Positions 24,658 to 31,932 of a DNA stretch of 36,954 bases are shown piece after piece (the first letter of the stretch is position 1; every line of letters begins with the position of its first letter). The notes under the pieces were generated by a model that was not told the origin of the DNA, searched no databases, and worked only from the letters and a program-made list of their open reading frames with translations. Made by a program: the position numbers and the translations under genes. Origin of the DNA: Candidatus Glassbacteria bacterium. GTDB lineage: Bacteria > Gemmatimonadota > Glassbacteria > GWA2-58-10. The DNA lies in NCBI GenBank assembly GCA_019456185.1, contig VRUH01000022.1, positions 22,054-59,007 on the forward strand. The letters run 5' to 3'.

Positions 24658-25766
24658 GCGAGCTGAAAAAAACGCCGCTGTATGACCAGCACCTGGCTGT
24701 CGGCTCAAAAATAGTGCCGTTTGCCGGCTGGCGGCTGCCGGTGTCGGTGAGCGGAATAATCGAGGAGCACGAGGCTGTGCGCGGCGCGGCCGGAATGTTC
24801 GATGTATCGCACATGGGCCGCTTCCGCGTTTGCGGGCAGGGTGCCGCCGCCGCGCTGGATTACCTGACAACCGGCCGCTGCGCTGCGCTGGAGGACGGGA
24901 AGTTCCTGTACACGATGCTGCTCCGGGAGGATGGCGGTGTGATCGACGACCTGCTGGTGGGCCGCGAGCGCGACGGTGTCTATCTGGTGGTGGTCAACGC
25001 GGCGAACGCGGACAAGGATCTCGAGCACATGGAAGCAGGCTGCGGGGAACTGGGCGGCTGCAGCCTGGAGGATATCACCGGACAGTTCGCCCTGGTCGCT
25101 CTGCAGGGACCGGATTCGCGTCAGATATTGAAAAATCTGCTGTCCGACCGTGACGCCGGCCGTCTGGAACAGCTGGCCTACTACTGGATGGACCGCTACG
25201 AGCTGCTGGGCGAGGACACCCTAATCAGCCGCACCGGTTACACCGGCGAGCTCGGCTACGAGATTTTCGTCCGGGCCGAGAAGGCGGGCGATCTGTGGCG
25301 GGAACTGCTGGAATCCGGAGTCAAGCCCTGCGGCCTGGGCGCTCGCGACACCCTGCGCCTGGAGATGGGCTATGCGCTCTACGGCCACGAACTGGACAGC
25401 GAGCACACTCCGCTGGAGGCCGGCCTGGGCTGGACAGTCGATCTGAGCAAAGACGATTTTATCGGCAAGGCTGCCCTGGTGCAGCAGAAGGCGGAAGGGA
25501 TCGGCACTCGTCTGCGCGGTCTGAAAACTTCGACGGCCAGGCAGATCCCGCGCCCGGGCTACGGGATTCGTCACAAAGGCAAACTAGTCGCAAATCTAGT
25601 GAGCGGCGGTCCGGCACCCAGCCTGGGAGCCGGGATCGGGACCGCTTTCCTGCCCGCCGAGCTGGCTGAACCCGGGACAAAGCTGGAGATGGAGCTGCGC
25701 AAGAATATGGTGGAGGTGGAGGTGGTCCGGCAGCCGTTTTACCGGCAGGGTACAGTCAAGGCTTGA
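24654..25766 (+). CDS. gcvT: Aminomethyltransferase (glycine cleavage T protein)
   Basis: The T protein of the glycine cleavage system moves the methylene group from the H-protein lipoyl arm to tetrahydrofolate, releasing ammonia. The 370 residues show the family N-terminus (TPLYDQHLAVGSKIVPFAGW), FDVSHMGRF, the folate-site stretch VVNAANADKDLEHM with its catalytic-type Asp, RTGYTGELGYEIF, and the C-terminal barrel with DFIGKAAL. Start is the GTG at 24654, overlapping the argF stop as GTGA. No gcvH, gcvP or lpd is in the window, so it is separated from its usual partners and coupled to argF instead. Confidence 0.93.
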   Translation: MSELKKTPLYDQHLAVGSKIVPFAGWRLPVSVSGIIEEHEAVRGAAGMFDVSHMGRFRVCGQGAAAALDYLTTGRCAALEDGKFLYTMLLREDGGVIDDLLVGRERDGVYLVVVNAANADKDLEHMEAGCGELGGCSLEDITGQFALVALQGPDSRQILKNLLSDRDAGRLEQLAYYWMDRYELLGEDTLISRTGYTGELGYEIFVRAEKAGDLWRELLESGVKPCGLGARDTLRLEMGYALYGHELDSEHTPLEAGLGWTVDLSKDDFIGKAALVQQKAEGIGTRLRGLKTSTARQIPRPGYGIRHKGKLVANLVSGGPAPSLGAGIGTAFLPAELAEPGTKLEMELRKNMVEVEVVRQPFYRQGTVKA

Positions 25767-25903
25767 GCTCCTGCGGGCTGTGCTTTCGTCAAGATTGTGA
25801 CGAATTAGCTTGCCGCTCCTGCGCCCGTTTTTTGCTTGTGAGTGATGGCCGGAAGGCTGGAACAGCTTCATGGTGGTTTAAAGCGGAACGAAAAACAGCA
25901 CCA

Positions 25904-25995
25904 GGCCGGGCCGGCACGGACTTTGCTTTGCGCCGCCGTCCCGGCCTCCCCATCCCTGGCGGTTTCGGCAAAGTCCGTGCCGGCCCGGTCTTTTT
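25904..25995 (+). terminator. Very long hairpin terminator after gcvT
   Basis: Two 23-base arms (25904-25926 and 25968-25990) pair at all but one position, closing a 41-base loop that itself contains a CCGCC/GGCGG stem. Five T residues follow (25991-25995). On the minus strand a T-rich run (CTGTTTTT) lies eight bases beyond the stem, so it may work in both directions between gcvT and the converging GWxTD gene. I see no gene in 25767-26039. Confidence 0.8.
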
Positions 25996-26039
25996 AGCTC
26001 ACACGACGTCAGGCTGCTTTTAGAGGCTACCAGAGTTTC

Positions 26040-27383
26040 TCAGTCGTAAATCTCGAACATCACCGCTTCATCGTCCCAGAATACGTTGACATTATCCCGC
26101 GCCTCGACCAGCAGACGGTATGTGCCGGGCAGGAGTTCCGAGCTGTCGATCAGGAAGGATTCGGCCACCGGACCCTCGCCTGGAGGAGCCTCGCGGTCGA
26201 ACAGGAAGCGAATCTCTGTGGCCTGCTTTTCGCCGCCGAAAGTCAGCATGCCGATCAGCGAGCCTGTTATCCGGCCCAGGATCCCGTTGCCGCCCTCGTA
26301 GCGGATCACATCGACATATTCCCGGAAACTGCGTTTGCGCTCCGGTCCGGTGGCGAGATTGTAGAATTCGAGATAGACCCTGATCCGTTCGCCTTGGCGG
26401 AAGCGGAAGGAGGGCCGCGGGATGAAGCGGATTCCCTGGCGTTCGTGGGCCGGGCTGGCCTCATCGGGCGGGTCCAGGCCCAGGACAATTGCGCTGAGTT
26501 GGAGGAACGTGGCATCGAACGGGGGCATATCCAACGTACCGCGGCCGTTCCAGGTCTCCTGGCCGGCGGCGAACTTGATTGCGTAGTTGGCCTTGCCGGT
26601 GGGGTAGTGCAGGTTGTGGACAGCCACCCAGCGGTTGTCCCGCTCGCCGGGAATACGGAAATACCCGCTCTGTCTGCGTTCGCGCTCCACCCAGAGGGTG
26701 TCGTAGGAGGCGGCCTCGGCCCCGGTGGGCACGGTGTTTTGTGGCAGGACTTCATCCTGGTAGATTTCTATCTCCATGCCATCCATGCCCGGCGCGGCGA
26801 ACTGGGCGATATAGTATTCCATGCTCTCGTTGATATCCGGGTGGTTGAAGCGTTGTTTGGTCATCGTTTTCTGCATGTCGCCAAACCGGCCGACTCCCGT
26901 AAGCATGGCGGGAATCGAGTCCTGGATGTTCCAGAAACTGGCTACACCGGGTGTTTTTGAAACAGGCGGCCTGTAGATAAAATCACCCACAAGCGGCAGT
27001 TTTTCGAAAAAGAAAGGTACCCCGTCGTACCAAAAAACTTGCATCGAGTTCGTCATTTTCCAAAATATTTTACTTTCACTGTAGTTCATCTTAAAATTTT
27101 GATAAGGTACCTTACCATGCCAGTTTTCGGGTGGCCCCATGCGCACGAAAAGCAATCCGCGTTGATCCAGGCCAGCCGGGTGGCCTGGACCGAATGTGGT
27201 TTTCTCGGAATGGTATTCCCCAATGGTTCCCTGGAAGCCCAGCAGCCTGTTGGCATCCTCGCTGGTATTGAACAGGTTATGGGGCTGATTGAGGCGGAAA
27301 TTGCGCTGGGCGAACGCCAGCCGGTAGTAATGCTCGGCCAGCCGGAGGTTGACCGGGTTGATCTTGATCGGATCGATATTGGC
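26040..27383 (-). CDS. GWxTD-domain protein, C-terminal part after an in-frame amber codon
   Basis: The frame continues without a break from the TAG at 27384-27386 for 447 codons. The first 90 residues match the GWxTD-type pattern: ANIDPIKINPVNLRLAEHYY, then RLAFAQRNF, then AGLDQRGLLFVRMGPPENW, equivalent to the TDRGRVYIxYGPPD core. The remainder is beta-rich (FRFRQGERIRVYLEFYN; LLPGTYRLLVEARDN) like the C-terminal domain of this family. There is no start codon with a ribosome binding site near the TAG; the first candidate is a TTG at 27155 inside the domain, so separate translation is unlikely. GWxTD proteins are of unknown function, common in Acidobacteriota and FCB-group bacteria. Read with the upstream part this is one 766-residue protein. 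Confidence 0.7.
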   Translation of the reverse strand, partial: ANIDPIKINPVNLRLAEHYYRLAFAQRNFRLNQPHNLFNTSEDANRLLGFQGTIGEYHSEKTTFGPGHPAGLDQRGLLFVRMGPPENWHGKVPYQNFKMNYSESKIFWKMTNSMQVFWYDGVPFFFEKLPLVGDFIYRPPVSKTPGVASFWNIQDSIPAMLTGVGRFGDMQKTMTKQRFNHPDINESMEYYIAQFAAPGMDGMEIEIYQDEVLPQNTVPTGAEAASYDTLWVERERRQSGYFRIPGERDNRWVAVHNLHYPTGKANYAIKFAAGQETWNGRGTLDMPPFDATFLQLSAIVLGLDPPDEASPAHERQGIRFIPRPSFRFRQGERIRVYLEFYNLATGPERKRSFREYVDVIRYEGGNGILGRITGSLIGMLTFGGEKQATEIRFLFDREAPPGEGPVAESFLIDSSELLPGTYRLLVEARDNVNVFWDDEAVMFEIYD

Positions 27384-27386
27384 CTA
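27384..27386 (-). other. In-frame TAG replacing an expected Trp codon
   Basis: Codon 319 of the TPR/GWxTD gene reads TAG. The flanks read KFLHFF-stop-ANIDPIKINP. GWxTD proteins usually have F-W-x-x-x-DP here, so a TGG-to-TAG change explains it exactly. TAG ends other genes in the window (for example the UroD-like gene and the redoxin), so general reassignment of TAG is unlikely. Confidence 0.8.
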
Positions 27387-28340
27387 GAAGAAGTGCAGGA
27401 ATTTTTGCCGGGCGCCGTCCGCGACAGCCTGCTCGAACCTATCCTGGTCTTCCGGGGTGAATATGGTGGCCGCCTCGGTGATCAGCCTGTCGAATTGGCC
27501 GGTCTGGCCGGCCAGGTCCACCGCCTGCCAGTAGAGGCTCTGGAAAGCCAGGGTGTCGCCTGATTCCAGCCGGCAGCGGGACTTTAGCAAGAGCTGGTCC
27601 GGGTGGCTGAATTCCGGGTTGAGGTTCTCCAGCGCGGCCAGTTCGTCCAAAGCCGCCTGCGCGCTCTCCACCAGGTAACGGTCCCAGGCCAGGTCCAGGC
27701 GCCATGAGGCGCTGTCGGGGTGGGTGTCCAGGTAGGCGGCCAGCAGCTTATCAACTTTGCGGATTTCCTTGTCGGTACGGTCCATCACCACGTCCCGCCA
27801 GAGCCGGTAGGCATCGCGGTAGGTGAAATCTGTTTCCAGCAACCGGAACAGGGCGCGCTTGGCCACCCGGACGTCATCGGTGGTCGGCTCGAAATCGAGC
27901 ATGATCATCGTCTTGGCGTAGAGAGCTTCCTTGCTTCCGGAGTCGACCGCCAGCGCTCGACGAATATAACCCATAGCTACGGAACGACGTTTACCAGGCA
28001 CATGGCTGCACCAGGCAAGTCCGATATAGGCCGAGATTCTCAAGTCCCCGGATTCTGAACCCAATGCAAGTTTAAAATCCTCGGCGGCAAGGTCTTTCCG
28101 GTCAAGCTCCAGGCGCAGCCAGCCGCGTTCGAGCAGGGCGGCGTGGTCCTCGTTGTTGGCCCGCAGCTTGTTATCGAGGGCGGCCAGCGCTCCGGTTGTA
28201 TCGCCGGCGGCAAGCAGGGCGCCTGTCTGTTCAGCGCAGGAGAGGGGGTGACTAGGGGTGGCCGGGGTAAAGTTGGCGCACAGTAAAAAAATTAATCCAC
28301 TTAAAACCTGAATGCGTCCGCTCCTCAGCCGAGATCGCAT
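27384..28340 (-). CDS. Exported TPR protein, N-terminal part of the split GWxTD gene
   Basis: 318 residues before the amber codon. It begins with a signal peptide (MRSRLRSGRIQVLSGLIFLLCANFTPA, cleaved near ATPS). Helical TPR-like repeats follow: EQTGALLAAGDTTGALAALD, EDHAALLERGWLRLELDRKD, ISAYIGLAWCSHVPGK, EALYAKTMIMLDFEPT, ASWRLDLAWDRYLVESAQAA and QLLLKSRCRLESGDTLAFQS. The end, TPEDQDRFEQAVADGARQKF, is the helix that normally leads into a GWxTD domain. The ATG at 28340 has AAGGAA seven bases upstream. As it stands it would give a stable-looking but truncated TPR protein. The 164-bp gap upstream of it presumably holds the promoter; I cannot identify the elements. Confidence 0.75.
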   Translation of the reverse strand: MRSRLRSGRIQVLSGLIFLLCANFTPATPSHPLSCAEQTGALLAAGDTTGALAALDNKLRANNEDHAALLERGWLRLELDRKDLAAEDFKLALGSESGDLRISAYIGLAWCSHVPGKRRSVAMGYIRRALAVDSGSKEALYAKTMIMLDFEPTTDDVRVAKRALFRLLETDFTYRDAYRLWRDVVMDRTDKEIRKVDKLLAAYLDTHPDSASWRLDLAWDRYLVESAQAALDELAALENLNPEFSHPDQLLLKSRCRLESGDTLAFQSLYWQAVDLAGQTGQFDRLITEAATIFTPEDQDRFEQAVADGARQKFLHFF

Positions 28341-28504
28341 GTTCCGTTCCTTGCCGATATGGACAAATCAGCCGTAAAGACACGAATTGATTGCACGGAC
28401 TTGAACGGTAAAACGCTGTCTTGGGGGGCGATTAAGTATATAAAAAGATTGAATCGAAAGCAAGCAGGTATGGGATTCCAATAAATTTGACTGGAGTGTC
28501 GGGG

Positions 28505-29494
28505 CTACGGCGAGAACTGCTGGATCTCTTCCTGGACCTCCTTGGCGGACATGTAGTCTTCGTCGATCAGCGAGAATATTTTACGGAAGTAGAGGTCCAT
28601 CAGCTTGATCTTGTTCGGGTCCTGGGTGGTGCTGATGTTGTACAAGTTCACCACCTCGCGCAGCAGGTAGCTGCCGCTGGTGATCGCTTTCAGGTCGGCG
28701 AACACGCGATCCGAGGGCCGTCCTGTTTCGGAAAGGAACATCAACTCGCTGGAAAGCTCGGTGAGCAGGCGCTTGAACTCGTCGCGCGAAAGCTGCTTGT
28801 AGTTTTTGCAGGGTGATTCGTAGCTTTTGTGATCGGGGAGTTCTATTTCCCGTTCTTTCTGGTTCATGAAATCGGCCACGTAGAGTCTGCTGTGTGCGTC
28901 CAGTACCAGGTGGGCCACCTCCAGCATCTCCGCGCGTTCCAGGTCGATTATATCGAAATCCAGCCCGTCTTCCGGCTGGTAGGCGACGCAGGCTTCGATG
29001 AAATCGCGGGCCGGCAGTGGAATCATCGTGGAGTAGAACTCGGGATGAGGCAGTTTGTGCCCGGTACGGCCTGTATCATCTTCTTCTCTACTGTCTTTCG
29101 CTGCAGCCTCGTCATCGTCCTCCGCTTTTTCACCCTTCAGCTCACGGCTGAACATCTGGCGGAAGCTTTCGATAATCTGCTGGCCGACCTCGTCCTCCTC
29201 GTCCTCGACCACCTCATCGATAATCCGCGAAATCCGCTTCGGGAAACTGTGCTTGATCTTTTCGATTTCCTCGAAATAGCGTCTGTAGAAGCGGGTAATC
29301 AACCGGGAGTGCTCGCGCGGTAGGTGCATCACCTGGACAATCAGCTCCAGCAGATCGAGTTCGCTGACGGCGCAGAACACGGCCAGCGCGTTCATCCCTC
29401 CGGCTTCCCCGCCGAAATCTCCGGGCTGTTTGAGGTCCATGAATATCACGGCCCGGCCCTGGATATGTTCCTGGTTACCCCGCAGGAAATGCAC
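28505..29494 (-). CDS. Conserved-looking hypothetical protein, acidic linker
   Basis: 329 residues that I do not recognise. No signal peptide or membrane segment, so it is probably cytoplasmic. The N-terminal domain (1-115: GRAVIFMDLKQPGDFGGEAG, then helices FYRRYFEEIEKIKHSFPKRI) is joined by a very acidic, probably disordered linker (120-145, EDDDEAAAKDSREEDD) to a helical C-terminal domain that includes LERAEMLEVAHLVLDAHSRL, RDEFKRLLTELSSELMFLSE and KLMDLYFRKIFSLIDEDYMS. The start is a GTG at 29494 with AAAGGCGAG upstream; an ATG at codon 19 is possible. It precedes the split GWxTD gene on the same strand (164-bp gap) and diverges from the O-antigen-ligase operon. Confidence 0.7.
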   Translation of the reverse strand: MHFLRGNQEHIQGRAVIFMDLKQPGDFGGEAGGMNALAVFCAVSELDLLELIVQVMHLPREHSRLITRFYRRYFEEIEKIKHSFPKRISRIIDEVVEDEEDEVGQQIIESFRQMFSRELKGEKAEDDDEAAAKDSREEDDTGRTGHKLPHPEFYSTMIPLPARDFIEACVAYQPEDGLDFDIIDLERAEMLEVAHLVLDAHSRLYVADFMNQKEREIELPDHKSYESPCKNYKQLSRDEFKRLLTELSSELMFLSETGRPSDRVFADLKAITSGSYLLREVVNLYNISTTQDPNKIKLMDLYFRKIFSLIDEDYMSAKEVQEEIQQFSP

Positions 29495-29604
29495 CTGGCT
29501 CGCCTTTTCTGAAATGATATGCCGGTTAAACGATCAAGATAATTAAAAGATACAGACAGGCTATCCGTCAAACAAGCAAAACTCGACTGACCCTTGACGG
29601 CGGA

Positions 29605-29634
29605 TTGGCAAACTCCATCGAGCGGCTTTATATT
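29605..29634 (+). promoter_or_regulatory. Predicted promoter of the three-gene surface operon
   Basis: TTGGCA (29605-29610, five of six matches to the -35 consensus) and TATATT (29629-29634, five of six to the -10) are 18 bp apart. Transcription would start near 29641, 27 bp before the ATG at 29668. Confidence 0.5.
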
Positions 29635-29667
29635 TAGCCCGTAACTTGCGAACCAATGGAGCAAGTA

Positions 29668-31932
29668 ATGGCAAGAAGAGGAAATAGTAAAAAACGTGGG
29701 AAAGCCGAGCCAGCCTCGTGGCAAATAGATGCCGCCGGGGTGTTGAAGGTTGTGTTCTACCTGGTTCTGCTGGCCGGTTCAACCCTGTGGTTCCCTGAAA
29801 ATTTCTTCGACGGGTTCGAGACGCCCAAGCTGTTCGCGGTGGAACTGATCAGTTGCCTGGCACTGGCCGGCTGGGCCGGCTGGTTGCTGGTCGGGCGGCG
29901 AGACGCTGTGGACGCCTCCCTGCCGCGGCCCGCCCTGCCGCTGGTGGCTCTGTTTGTGCTGGGCGTTGTTTCGATTACCTGGAGCCTCAATCCCTGGCTG
30001 GCCGCCGAGCGAATGCTGCATTATTCCGTGCTGGCCGGGGCCATGTTTTATGCGTGGTATCTGTACCGTGGCAAAAAGATTCGCAATCTGTTGTTGTTCG
30101 TGGCGGCAGTGGGTTCGGTGCTGGCCGGCTGGGGCCTGCTGCTGGATGCAGTGGAGCCGCTCAGGGAGCTTGTTTATCCGCATTTCAAGGAGGTCTGGGG
30201 CGGCGGGAAGGTTATCGACAACTACCGCCCGCTGACATCCAACCAGGGCAACCCCAATTTCCTGTTTCACCTGCTGGTGCTGACTGTCCCGTTGACTCTG
30301 GGTGCGCTGATCGAGTCGCTGACACGCAGGCGGGCCGGTCTGCCGGCGGCGATTCTGCTGGGTGGCGGACTGCTGCTGCAACTGGCCTGCTTTACCTATG
30401 CGGCGAACCGGTCCGGCCTGGTGGCGACAGCAGGTGCAACCGCTCTGTTCTTCTTGCTGCTGGTCCTGTTCCGTCGGCGGACAATAGTTATTACGGCTAA
30501 GCAGTACTGGAAACACGCGCTGCTCGCACTCGTCCTGCTGATACTTGCCGGTGGGGTGTATGTCCGTTTCACGGATACGGGTTCCCGCTGGGGCGGTAAA
30601 GCGGCAACCGTTCTCTCCGGCGGCTGGCAGAACTGGCAGCGGAGGTTCGCCAGCCTGCGGAGCACGGAGAATATCGATGTTTATTCGCGCGTTGTATTTC
30701 TTGAAACCGATGCGGCGATGGTGGCTGATGATCCATTGCTTGGTAAGGGTGTTGGCCAGTTCGTGACAGAGTTTCCGCGGTATAAAACAGCCAGACATTG
30801 GGAGAAATTCAGCCTGCGGCCTCCCGATATAACCATGTGGTCGCTGATTCCCGAGCAGGCTCACAATGAGTATCTTCAGGTCCTGGTGGAGTTAGGAGGG
30901 CTGGGTTTTGTGCTGTTTGCCGCCTTCTGGATCATGCTGGGATGGAGTACTCTCAAGTCTCTGCGCGACCCGAGTGAAAACCGGACATTCTACCTGATAC
31001 TTGGCGCGGCAGCCGGTCTGGCGGGAGTACTGGCCAACAGCATGCTTACTTTCCCGTTGCAGACTGTTACCAGTGGCCTGATGGTCTGGACCACGGCCGG
31101 ACTCCTGATGGCGTCCTGCTGTGGAGGAGATGGTGCCTGCGGAGTGGTAGAGATCAAGATTGCCACTCGAAAAGCGATTGTTAAAACAATACTTATCGTG
31201 CTGCTGCTGTTAGCTGTTTTAGGCTCCTGGGGCGCTGTCCGGATTTTGAGGGCGGAAAACAAGTTCTCCATGGCGCTCAGGCAGCACGCCCTCGATCTCG
31301 GATTCAGTCTGCGCACCAACGGCGAGGCAGCGGAGATGTTACCATACCGCTTCGAGATGCAGTTCGTCCAGGGTTGGCTGGGATTCCTGGCCCACGACAC
31401 GACCACTGCCCGGATTTATTTTGAGCGAAGTATCGATGCCGCGCCGTATTTTCCGCCCCCCTACCGCCATCTGGCTGAGTACTGTTTCCGGCAGGGGGAC
31501 TATAAGTGCGCCGAGCAGTACATGGTTCGCTACGGAGAACTTTATCCACCCGGTATCGATGGAAACTACCATACGATGATCGGGTTGATCAGCCTGAGCG
31601 ATTCCACCCGCGACAGGTTCGGCGAGGCATCTTATCACCTCCAGGCCGCGGGCAGCCTTCAGGTCGGCTTGATCCTGGCCGAGAAGTTTCTGTGGGAGCG
31701 CCGCCAGCCTGATTCAACCCTGGCTGTCCTCCAGCCGCACCGTGAGCGGATCAGCAGGCGGCATGGCGAATATGCCCGTACCTACTTTCTTTCCGCCGCG
31801 GCAGAGTTGGCCAGGGGTGACAGTGCGGCCGCTCTGGCCAGGCTCGATACTTTGCTGAACGTCAGAGTTCAACCGGAGGGCCGCTACGCTGATGACGCCC
31901 GCCAGCTGCGCCAGAGGCTCCAAAATCAGTGA
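29668..31932 (+). CDS. O-antigen ligase / Wzy_C-family membrane protein with C-terminal TPRs
   Basis: A 754-residue polytopic membrane protein. About ten to twelve hydrophobic segments fill residues 25-510. The large periplasmic loop carries EQAHNEYLQVLVELGGLGF (about 395-413), the hallmark of WaaL/PglL/Wzy_C glycan transferases, with the conserved His. The last 200 residues are soluble TPR-like repeats (TARIYFERSIDAAPYFPPPY, HLAEYCFRQGDYKCAEQY, VGLILAEKFLWERRQ). Such proteins move a lipid-linked glycan onto lipid A core, another glycan or protein; which one applies cannot be told here. I start at the ATG at 29668 because GGAG lies six bases upstream; the ATG at 29656 lacks a site. Its end overlaps the next gene by 41 bp. 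Confidence 0.85.
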   Translation: MARRGNSKKRGKAEPASWQIDAAGVLKVVFYLVLLAGSTLWFPENFFDGFETPKLFAVELISCLALAGWAGWLLVGRRDAVDASLPRPALPLVALFVLGVVSITWSLNPWLAAERMLHYSVLAGAMFYAWYLYRGKKIRNLLLFVAAVGSVLAGWGLLLDAVEPLRELVYPHFKEVWGGGKVIDNYRPLTSNQGNPNFLFHLLVLTVPLTLGALIESLTRRRAGLPAAILLGGGLLLQLACFTYAANRSGLVATAGATALFFLLLVLFRRRTIVITAKQYWKHALLALVLLILAGGVYVRFTDTGSRWGGKAATVLSGGWQNWQRRFASLRSTENIDVYSRVVFLETDAAMVADDPLLGKGVGQFVTEFPRYKTARHWEKFSLRPPDITMWSLIPEQAHNEYLQVLVELGGLGFVLFAAFWIMLGWSTLKSLRDPSENRTFYLILGAAAGLAGVLANSMLTFPLQTVTSGLMVWTTAGLLMASCCGGDGACGVVEIKIATRKAIVKTILIVLLLLAVLGSWGAVRILRAENKFSMALRQHALDLGFSLRTNGEAAEMLPYRFEMQFVQGWLGFLAHDTTTARIYFERSIDAAPYFPPPYRHLAEYCFRQGDYKCAEQYMVRYGELYPPGIDGNYHTMIGLISLSDSTRDRFGEASYHLQAAGSLQVGLILAEKFLWERRQPDSTLAVLQPHRERISRRHGEYARTYFLSAAAELARGDSAAALARLDTLLNVRVQPEGRYADDARQLRQRLQNQ

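Noticed and set aside
25763-26023. 86-codon frame after gcvT starting with a CxxC-rich stretch
   Set aside because: Begins with a TTG inside the gcvT stop, has no ribosome binding site, and half of it is the terminator hairpin.
27384-27386. Genome-wide reassignment of TAG to an amino acid
   Set aside because: TAG is the normal stop of other genes here, such as the UroD-like gene at 2114-2116 and the redoxin at 3455-3457.
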